A DNA stretch of 11,637 nucleotides from CAMBDR01 sp046597185 (GTDB taxonomy: Bacteria > Pseudomonadota > Gammaproteobacteria > Burkholderiales > Burkholderiaceae_D): NCBI GenBank assembly GCA_046597185.1, contig JBKJLF010000551.1, forward strand, positions 1-11,637, given 5' to 3'. Each line of letters opens with the position of its first letter. Position 1 is the first letter of the stretch. The notes under the pieces are model-generated. The model had not been told where the DNA came from and did no database searches. It saw only the letters and a program-made list of their open reading frames with translations. Positions 6,401 through 11,637 of this stretch are shown here, one piece after another. A program made the translations under genes and the position numbers.

Positions 6401-9400
6401 GCGGTTAGTTTCCGTGACTTTAGCTTTTCGCCACTGCCCGCCGAGGAAGGCAAACCATGGCAGTTGAGCCAGATCGTGCGCAATACTGGCAATGTCGCCG
6501 CCAGCGATATCGATGTCGCATTTTATGATGGTGACCCAGCAGCCGGGCGGGTGATTGGCGGCATGCAAAAAATCGCCAATCTGGCACCGGGTGCGCAAGT
6601 GGTGGTCAAGAGCCAATGGACGCGCTTTCCTGATGCGCAAGACCATTTGATTTTCTTTGTCGTCGATCCGGCTAGCAAGCAGGTTGAAATTACGCGTGAC
6701 GACAATAGCGCGTTTCAAACGGTCACCGCAGTTGGTTTGCCTGATTTGGCCGTGAGTGCGGCGGACATACAATTCACACCAGCAGCGCCACGGCCCGGTG
6801 AGGCCGTTACTGTATCGGTAAAGTTTAGCAATCTGGGGCAACAAAGTGCCAGCAATGTGCTGGTACGGCTGCTTGATGCGGAACCAGCGCAAGGCGGCAA
6901 ACCCCTTGCGCCCGATCAAACGCTGGCGCTCGTGGCTGGGCAAACATCACAAACGCTTGAATTTGCTTTGGCTGCAAGTCAAAATAACAACCTTCAAACA
7001 TTGGTGGTGGTGCTTGATCCAGGCAATGCGATTGACGAAAAACGCAAAGACAATAACAGCGCACGGCGCGATCTGGTCGTGCAAACAGGTGATTTTTATG
7101 CGAATAATCGCTACTTTTCCCCGAATGGCGACGGCATCAAAGACGATACCACGGTTGGCTTTCGCTTATCTAGTGCCACTGATGTTAGCGTGCAAGTGGT
7201 GAATAAAACTGGCAAGGTAGTGCGTACCTTCAGCAACGATAGCCTAAAAAACACCCAAGGGGGCGCGGTACGTTGGGATGGGTTGAATGATCTTGGTAGC
7301 GTGGTAAACGATGGTGACTATCGGCTGCGTGTGCTGAGTAAAAATGGCTCTGTGCTAGGTGAAGTGTTAGTGACGGTGGATAATAATCGTTCTTCTATAA
7401 TTGACGCCATCGATACACCGTTTGCGCAAATTACCAACTTAAGTTGTGAAGCGGATGAACAGCGCTGGCCCGAGACGATGCAGGTGACGGCTGATGAAGA
7501 GCGGGTATTGTTTTTCGATGGTGGCTCGGGCCGCCGACCAGATGGCAAACCGTATGCGCGGCCATTCAATTTTTTCAGCGAAACCATTAGCGGCAGTAAC
7601 GTCACGCCTTTGTTACCCGATGGCTTTGCGGCAGATGGAGAATGGCAGCGTGCATTTGCGATGACACCGAACGGCGAAAAACTCGGGTTTGTCGTGACCA
7701 AAATTCCAGCGGGGGAGAGCGAACTTCGGCAGCAGTTGTGGATTAGTGATGGGGATGGCGGCAACTTGAAACTGCTGAGATCGGCATTGCCTGATACCTA
7801 CTTTATCAATAGGGAGGCTGCCAACTTTAGCGCTGATGGTAGTTCGCTAATCATCTTAAAAAGCGCCCCCAACGAAGCGAGTCGATTATTAAAAATCCCG
7901 ACTGATGGCGTCACTGCGGAAACTGTCATATTTGAGGCTGATGGTGGGCAATCTATCAGCAGATTTATGCTGTCACCGGATAGGACCCAAGTATTATTAG
8001 GGGTTTATGATTACGCCAGTTATGGCGAAAGCTACTTTTTAATTGATGTTGCTAGTGGCCAGCAACATCGTCTGCTGAGTAATGTTCAAGGCTTTTACCC
8101 AACTGAGCTAGCTTGGGCACCTAATTCTAAATCATTATTAATTGGTGCTGCGCAATGGTCGTTAGGCATTCCCAATAGTAATACTAATGACGTTCGCATT
8201 TATGTATTTGATATCCAAGGTAATCAAGTAAAAACCTTCGATACCCATGTTGGCGCACCTACGCAAGGCGACTATGGTGGTGGGCAAGTTGGTGGCGCAC
8301 ATTGGTCTAGTGATGGCACGGAATTCTTTTTTAGTTTCACCTATTGCAAAGATTCTTGCCCACCCGGCCTAACTGTGCCAGCCAAGCCTAGCACTACACC
8401 GTTAGTTAGTTTTTCTAAGCCAACCCCAACCCCTAGCGCAGGCATCGGTTCGACCACGGTACAACTGATGGGGAAATTGGCGGGTGATATGTTATTGCCA
8501 ATTGCCGCGACCGGGAGTCGATATGCCGCTTCAGCTTGGGTGCCCAATGAACGTATTATTATTGGATACGATAATGTATGTAACTCCTCGGTACACTATA
8601 GGTGTCCTGCGGCAATTTTTCTTGATGATAACAATCGAATTCAACCTTTATTTGCCGATTGGTATACTGCCCCCGATGTGAGTAGCAATTTTTACGCAGG
8701 GATCGGTATCAATGATTTTTTACCGAACGGGCGAAAAATGATGTTTTCATCGCGGCGTGCTGCGTTGGATCGCACCAGTAGTTGTTATGACAGTGGGCCT
8801 GATCAATACATGGTTAGCTCGCTGCAAAACCTGACGGCTGATTTACGTGTCTTGCGTGACCCGGCCTTGGGTGGCTTGGTTTTACGTGGTACGGCGGCGG
8901 ATCAGAACTTTTATCGCTATAAAATTGACTATGCGAATTTGGCGAACCCGAACGATTGGAAAATTGTGGTGCCGTCCTCGAATTCGGCTGTCGTCGATAG
9001 CGTATTTACCAATTGGGTACCGCCCTCGTTTGGCACGTTTTTATTACGCTTGACCGTGGAAGATTTGGCGGGTAACCAGCGCCAGCAGATTCGACGCGTC
9101 TCGTGGGCTGATACACCGAGTATTACCGATGTGTATAAAGATATCGATTTCTTTTCGCCGAATGGCGATCATGTGCAAGATGAAGTCAAGTTGCATTACC
9201 GCGTACTGGAACCAGTTCATTTAGAGTTTTCTATCCATAATAAAAACAATCAACTGATACGTAGCGTTTCGCGTGACCATTTTTCAATTGGACAAGAAGC
9301 TTTCTTCACTTGGGATGGGCGCGATGAGCGGGGGCAAGTGGCAGCGGATGGGCAATATAAAATCAGTGTGCAAAATTTTGAATTTCTTATTACGTTGGAC

Positions 9401-11637
9401 AATACTCCGCCTGTCGCAACATTGGAGTTAAAAAATGCTTTTCAACCTTGGCTAGTTGATCAAGGCACACCGCAGGCCCATACTGCTGTTGCCTTTGCAC
9501 CTGAGTTGATTTGGAATGCGGATGACCAGAACTTTAATACCATGATCATTGAATATGGGTTGGGTGAAGCCACAGACTATTTGGGGGCGGTTCACTCTTA
9601 CCCGCAAGACCCTAAGAAGAGCCGCAAATTCCTCGGTGCAAATTCATTGGTTGACGTGAAATACCGCATTACTGTGACGGATAGAGCAGGTAATCAAACT
9701 CAAGTTGCCGTCCCCTTGGCAGATCAGCAAGTGTTTCTTTCCGGTTGGGCAAATTATGATCCACCCTTGCCACCACTTCCTGGGCGACCTGGCATTACAG
9801 ATAGTAGCCCTATAGGTGTCGATTATCCGGCTGCGCAGACGATAAGGCAATTGCCACGCATTGATGGTATTACGGGGCGTATACCAGTTGCGTTGGCGTT
9901 CGTCGAAACAGTGCGCAAGCCACTTGTCAAGGTTATTTTGCAATACCGTGAAGTTGCACATGATGATCTTAGTTTACCCGTGTCGAATTTAGATAGTTTA
10001 ACCTGGACGGAACTTCCAATAACTAACTTTATTGAGTACGTGCCAGCGTCAGTAACCAATCCAGCGATGTGGGTAAATCTAAGCAAACTTCCTCAACACT
10101 TGGTATCCTTCCTATGGGATTTAAAGGGTCTTAAGCCGGGAATTGATTACATGGTGCGACTTAAAGTAATCGATGAGACCGATAGCGAATTTTTTGCTAT
10201 TTCACCGTATGTATTTAAGTTGGAGAATCAGTTGGGAATTCTCGAGTATGAATATCCCAGCCAGCAAGTTCAAGTTTTCTCGAAAGATGGGGATGATTTC
10301 ACATTTCATGCCTTCACAGTTGATGCACGTGCATTTTGGAATGAACCAATTAATAAAATTGATTTGCTTATTGGCAGCAATGAAGATTCACGCTTTACTA
10401 CTGAACGGGTAGCAGATACCGTCTTTAACCCCAATGGCGCATATGGCCACGTTGTCTATGGGCAGCCGTGGCTTGACTTAGATCTTCGGCCCTGTACCAA
10501 TTATGTCCTACGGTTAAGGGCGCATTTAGCATCGGGGTTGATTGTTTTTTCGGAACCCTTTACTGCACCATCGCCGTGTTTGGGAATCGAATGGGTGGCG
10601 CAACCGGAAACGGTTCTAGACTGCAATACTGACCCAAGTGAAAAAATTAAGATTACGCTCAAGCCTTACGCGCTAGATAATCGCCGCCTGACACAATTGC
10701 TGTTTGGGCAGATTTTGGGTGATGGGCGTGAAGATATTTTGAATAACTGGAATGATGTTGTCGCCTATAAGGACAATGTGTTTGCGATCAATGCGCAACA
10801 ATCGCCGGTGGGTAAAAAAAGGTATTTTGCGCGATTGGTAAACGAAGACGGTCAGAAAGTTACGGTGCCAATTGAACTTGATATTGTGCATCAGGCACCG
10901 CAGGCAGACATTACTTATCCACATCCGGGTCAAAAACTGTGTGGCACGAAGGTGCGCGATTTCTTTGACCCGAACAAAATGATTAATGTGGTGAAAGTGC
11001 AAGGCAATATCGCTAGTGTAGGTCCGGTGTCCTATGCGCTGGAATATGGTAAAGGGGCCAATCCAAGCCAATGGAAGGTTTTTAGTCCGATTAGTGTGCC
11101 TATAGTAGGCACCAAAGATTGGTATCAAGGCCCGCGCCATCAAGACCCAAGGCCAACAGTAGATCCTTACCACCCCCATTTTTGGCCGGGCAACCCGGTT
11201 TCTCCAGCAGATTTGGCATATTGCAGCTACCCAGACTTCCCGGTATGCTTCGATTTTCACCCAGTGCAGTGGGCCAGTCCCACGTTTTCTTACGCCTATG
11301 GCTTCCCTGGCGCACCAGCCCAACGGGGCGAATTGGGGCGGCTCGGATTGGCTGATAAAGTGGAAGGTGAAGTCAGCGTGCGGATGCGCCTATTTAGCCC
11401 AGCAGGGCATCAAATCTGCACGCCGCCAGTCACGTTTGAATTTGATGGACAAGTCAAGGCGCAGCCATCGAGTATCGCCCGCACACTGTTTTCACCCAAG
11501 GCCGATCCAAGCCGAAATCAAGTCAGCTTACGCGTTCACCCCGAGGAAACAGTAACGCTCTTGGTGCAAGTGTTGGCAGGGCAAGCAACTGGTGACCGTA
11601 AAGCCGTGGCAACTGCCGATGTGCTCCGCACCTTGGC
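3452..11637 (+). CDS. Giant secreted multidomain metallopeptidase-like protein (5' part, runs off the window)
   Basis: I translated the frame throughout: 2728 codons without a stop, still open at the edge. ATG 3452 is the first possible start because TAG (3443-3445) lies in frame just upstream; no clear ribosome site is visible. Residues 1-29 are a signal peptide, cleaved after LALA. Order of modules: HExxH metallopeptidase-like domain (about 30-365, HEFLHQWG at 169-176, SPLDLYLMG at 234-242); five DGGWG-type toroid repeats (371-629); five CARDB-like sandwiches (630-1210); FlgD-like domain (1215-1312); TolB/WD40-like propeller (1335-1770); Ig-like module (1785-1890); second FlgD-like domain (1893-1973); Ig/FN3-like modules with a proline hinge (2103-2113), to the edge. 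The first cysteine is residue 1332. It is probably exported by Sec, then retained at the surface or secreted. The substrate is unknown and the C-terminal fate cannot be seen. The coding call is near certain; domain names rest on motifs. Confidence 0.93.
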   Translation, partial: MKIGNPLRALFSTMLGLIGSLLMPSLALADFPPVRNFPNTGFYQARFVADTHDIALMQLTGNYNRDTANGDPNVEPRTVIAKEFYRTHPDHFDFIVVFTNFEFETKDALAFHMGVQNKVKGLGMPTFDNTAQFGSAGKLQGYIDMAALSRYVTNPYDPKFDQVLQVFAHEFLHQWGISVHLRNPDSSLSNALLGKDGAHWSFLLNSGASVEYGNEWRANPDGTFTSGAGRQFFSPLDLYLMGMYRPAEVPPFYLIDNPDIDKTRVPLNDVTISGVRKDLTIDDVIAAEGPRIPAADQAQKEFRIGFVMLSRTGADPTPAELAAVNAIRKAIETRVEVLTAGRALIHSYLESKTSSTSPPDTVPNPRGDGVNLAQGLAWLRGKQQSDGNWVDNSFTSVRDTVVAFDALADLDGVAFTGRQRALDWLSSQRYSNTDYLARRLRTQTRAGQDGSAAMTRLLSLQNADGGWGLAPGYQSTPLDTALALQALQAFESSLPSGKLDAAAALLVARQNADGGWGNQVGGASRMSVSATVLSALSPRTVPATVFARSMRFFVERQHTDGGFGDSVSTVHDTAQVLLALLGKNALGTIRAGDASSYVSAAQHTDGSWDGSVYSTAMALRLLKSAGLFNWIVRDLKATPASLIDGQQALLSFKVANNGTVSAPPGVVRVYDGDPAAAGIQIGQDINVPGLPIGDSTELRLLWQTFDKAGPHQIVALIDPDNKTEEASKADNRAQLNLVVGNAPSAIELQINASDMSVNPARPTRLPASLAISALLSNIGRTDANAVRVVLREGEGASGTIIDEKILNLLGRSQQVVHFNATLTRVGSAAYSVQIDPDGRVPEADKNNNLATVTVSTASALDLEVRADEVSVVRSPVYRGSDAVFTLKLRNTGTQDSPPFKVRYSVANPSAPNDPNSRVEIATRTLQLAAGALTEQEVVWQSTFAGRLEFKVELDPDAILSESDKGNNSATRPFEVIDAVGANLAVSFRDFSFSPLPAEEGKPWQLSQIVRNTGNVAASDIDVAFYDGDPAAGRVIGGMQKIANLAPGAQVVVKSQWTRFPDAQDHLIFFVVDPASKQVEITRDDNSAFQTVTAVGLPDLAVSAADIQFTPAAPRPGEAVTVSVKFSNLGQQSASNVLVRLLDAEPAQGGKPLAPDQTLALVAGQTSQTLEFALAASQNNNLQTLVVVLDPGNAIDEKRKDNNSARRDLVVQTGDFYANNRYFSPNGDGIKDDTTVGFRLSSATDVSVQVVNKTGKVVRTFSNDSLKNTQGGAVRWDGLNDLGSVVNDGDYRLRVLSKNGSVLGEVLVTVDNNRSSIIDAIDTPFAQITNLSCEADEQRWPETMQVTADEERVLFFDGGSGRRPDGKPYARPFNFFSETISGSNVTPLLPDGFAADGEWQRAFAMTPNGEKLGFVVTKIPAGESELRQQLWISDGDGGNLKLLRSALPDTYFINREAANFSADGSSLIILKSAPNEASRLLKIPTDGVTAETVIFEADGGQSISRFMLSPDRTQVLLGVYDYASYGESYFLIDVASGQQHRLLSNVQGFYPTELAWAPNSKSLLIGAAQWSLGIPNSNTNDVRIYVFDIQGNQVKTFDTHVGAPTQGDYGGGQVGGAHWSSDGTEFFFSFTYCKDSCPPGLTVPAKPSTTPLVSFSKPTPTPSAGIGSTTVQLMGKLAGDMLLPIAATGSRYAASAWVPNERIIIGYDNVCNSSVHYRCPAAIFLDDNNRIQPLFADWYTAPDVSSNFYAGIGINDFLPNGRKMMFSSRRAALDRTSSCYDSGPDQYMVSSLQNLTADLRVLRDPALGGLVLRGTAADQNFYRYKIDYANLANPNDWKIVVPSSNSAVVDSVFTNWVPPSFGTFLLRLTVEDLAGNQRQQIRRVSWADTPSITDVYKDIDFFSPNGDHVQDEVKLHYRVLEPVHLEFSIHNKNNQLIRSVSRDHFSIGQEAFFTWDGRDERGQVAADGQYKISVQNFEFLITLDNTPPVATLELKNAFQPWLVDQGTPQAHTAVAFAPELIWNADDQNFNTMIIEYGLGEATDYLGAVHSYPQDPKKSRKFLGANSLVDVKYRITVTDRAGNQTQVAVPLADQQVFLSGWANYDPPLPPLPGRPGITDSSPIGVDYPAAQTIRQLPRIDGITGRIPVALAFVETVRKPLVKVILQYREVAHDDLSLPVSNLDSLTWTELPITNFIEYVPASVTNPAMWVNLSKLPQHLVSFLWDLKGLKPGIDYMVRLKVIDETDSEFFAISPYVFKLENQLGILEYEYPSQQVQVFSKDGDDFTFHAFTVDARAFWNEPINKIDLLIGSNEDSRFTTERVADTVFNPNGAYGHVVYGQPWLDLDLRPCTNYVLRLRAHLASGLIVFSEPFTAPSPCLGIEWVAQPETVLDCNTDPSEKIKITLKPYALDNRRLTQLLFGQILGDGREDILNNWNDVVAYKDNVFAINAQQSPVGKKRYFARLVNEDGQKVTVPIELDIVHQAPQADITYPHPGQKLCGTKVRDFFDPNKMINVVKVQGNIASVGPVSYALEYGKGANPSQWKVFSPISVPIVGTKDWYQGPRHQDPRPTVDPYHPHFWPGNPVSPADLAYCSYPDFPVCFDFHPVQWASPTFSYAYGFPGAPAQRGELGRLGLADKVEGEVSVRMRLFSPAGHQICTPPVTFEFDGQVKAQPSSIARTLFSPKADPSRNQVSLRVHPEETVTLLVQVLAGQATGDRKAVATADVLRTL
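3539..4546 (+). other. Metallopeptidase-like domain of the giant protein
   Basis: This is the first domain after the signal peptide. HEFLHQWGISVH starts at residue 169 (3956) and gives the zinc-binding and catalytic triad H169, E170, H173. It is preceded by a hydrophobic helix (VLQVFA), as in HExxH peptidases. A histidine lies at residue 180, one position later than the third ligand of metzincins (HExxHxxGxxH), so true metzincin membership is doubtful. Downstream, GASVEYGNEW and the conserved-looking QFFSPLDLYLMGM (231-243) may supply the third ligand (D237 or E191) and the floor of the active site. No cysteine is present. I cannot name the peptidase family. It could also be an inactive relative. 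Confidence 0.6.
4562..5338 (+). repeat. Five prenyltransferase/squalene-cyclase-like toroid repeats
   Basis: Five units in the giant protein carry the pattern Q-x-x-D-G-x-W/F followed about 10-16 residues later by D/S-T/A-A/T/V and a hydrophobic helix. They are QQSDGNW (383-389) with RDTVVAF, QNADGGWG (461-468) with LDTALAL, QNADGGWG (510-517) with SATVL, QHTDGGFG (557-564) with HDTAQVL, and QHTDGSW (602-608) with STAMAL. This is the alpha/alpha-toroid repeat of terpene cyclases, prenyltransferases and alpha-2-macroglobulin thioester domains. The cyclase acid motif DxDD and a thioester CxEQ are both absent, so a binding or scaffolding role is likelier than cyclisation. Confidence 0.75.
5339..7081 (+). 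repeat. Five tandem CARDB-like beta-sandwich domains
   Basis: Five units of about 110-120 residues start near residues 630, 746, 861, 980 and 1097. Most share an opening such as DLxVxxxDxxxxP, a central NxGxxxA turn (ANNGTVSAP, SNIGRTDAN, RNTGTQDSP, RNTGNVAAS, SNLGQQSAS) and a closing VxxDPxxxxxExxxxDNN-type strand (KADNRAQ, DKNNNLA, DKGNNSA, TRDDNSA, RKDNNSA). This is the CARDB (cell adhesion related domain in bacteria) signature. Units 1 and 4 also share YDGDPAA, suggesting a common duplication history. Such arrays usually act as rigid extracellular stalks or adhesive modules. Confidence 0.75.
7094..7387 (+). other. First FlgD-like Ig domain
   Basis: FSPNGDGIKDD (1222-1232) is followed by a strand with VQVVNKTGKVVRTF, then VRWDGLNDLGSVVNDGDYRLRV. 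This is the usual order of FlgD-like Ig domains: acidic SPNGDG loop, G-x-x-V-R strand, W-D-G turn, D-G-x-Y closing strand. In other proteins the domain sits near the C-terminus of secreted enzymes. Here it separates the CARDB stalk from the propeller. Confidence 0.75.
7454..8761 (+). other. TolB/WD40-like beta-propeller region
   Basis: Repeating blade-like segments occur: VTADEERVLFFDGG, MTPNGEKLGFVVTK, FSADGSSLIILKS, LSPDRTQVLLGVYD, WAPNSKSLLIGAA, WSSDGTEFFFSF and LPNGRKMMFSS. Each has the S/T-x-D/N-G-x-x-hydrophobic pattern of TolB/PD40 blades, giving about seven. Between them lie surface loops with the cysteine pairs C1632/C1636 (TYCKDSC) and C1710/C1718. Such propellers bind protein partners or cover peptidase active sites. 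The blade count is an eye estimate. Confidence 0.6.
9128..9370 (+). other. Second FlgD-like Ig domain
   Basis: FFSPNGDHVQDE (1900-1911) leads into IHNKNNQLIRSV and TWDGRDERGQVAADGQYKISV. The module order is the same as in the first FlgD-like domain, about 680 residues earlier, but the two are clearly diverged in sequence. The acidic loop has H in place of G after NGD. It is preceded by an Ig-like module with a GTAADQNFYRY strand and a DLAGNQ end. Confidence 0.7.
9371..11637 (+). other. Ig/FN3-like C-terminal tail, partial
   Basis: The last 750 visible residues look like a string of beta modules. One ends in VTDRAGNQ (about 2078-2085). A proline hinge, DPPLPPLPGRPG (2103-2114), follows. Two FN3-like segments have the L-x-PG-x-x-Y-x-V/L-R strand (LKPGIDYMVRLKV, LRPCTNYVLRLRA). 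A module with GNIASVGPVSYALEYGKG resembles the GTA...YKIDY strand of the earlier Ig-like unit. Cysteines at 2348, 2376, 2391, 2497, 2591, 2599 and 2656 could form disulfides. No anchor, sorting signal or toxin domain is visible before the window ends. Family names are tentative. Confidence 0.45.

Noticed and set aside
5899..6943. Long minus-strand frames (197 and 205 residues) opposite the CARDB region
   Set aside because: They are antisense shadows of a plus-strand frame that shows repeated, periodic CARDB motifs, and have no domain pattern of their own.
10673..11323. 216-residue minus-strand frame near the right edge
   Set aside because: The plus-strand frame is continuous here and keeps Ig-like strand patterns. 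The antisense frame has no start context or recognisable motif.
1..11637. CRISPR array, tRNA or rRNA genes
   Set aside because: No regularly spaced direct repeats and no tRNA or rRNA-like stretches were seen on either strand.

Overview
The window looks like a chromosomal segment of a proteobacterium. A betaproteobacterium is plausible but not proven. The support is a CusS/CzcS-type heavy-metal sensor kinase fragment, a type II secretion GspC-like periplasmic protein, Gram-negative signal peptides and intermediate GC. No RNA genes or complete insertion sequences are visible.

Layout. Positions 1 to about 960 are a scarred boundary. At the left edge is what looks like the 5' end of a group II intron, read on the minus strand. 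It abuts one arm of a roughly 19-bp imperfect inverted repeat (118-137 and 267-285) that frames about 130 bp of non-coding DNA. After it come a short orphan 3' gene end (279-431) and the C-terminal ATPase fragment of a histidine kinase (minus strand, 566-922). Positions 963-2732 carry two plus-strand glycosyltransferase-type genes, the first apparently internally deleted and the second an intact GT-B enzyme. A recognisable sigma70 promoter (2780-2808) precedes an exported 165-residue GspC-like protein (2878-3375). After a 76-bp gap, one uninterrupted reading frame begins at 3452 and runs off the right edge, at least 2728 codons long.

The giant gene is the main content: more than 70% of the window is one secreted protein. 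Read frame by frame, it has a signal peptide, an HExxH zinc-metallopeptidase-like domain, five prenyltransferase/squalene-cyclase-like toroid repeats, five CARDB-like beta-sandwiches, a FlgD-like Ig domain, a TolB/WD40-like beta-propeller, Ig-like modules, a second FlgD-like domain, and a long cysteine-containing Ig/FN3-like tail that continues outside the window. The GspC-like protein just upstream on the same strand may be co-transcribed and could help its export or assembly. This is inference from position only. The combination of peptidase, toroid, adhesive sandwiches and propeller in one polypeptide is the best candidate for an undescribed system here, most likely a giant cell-surface or secreted protease/adhesin.
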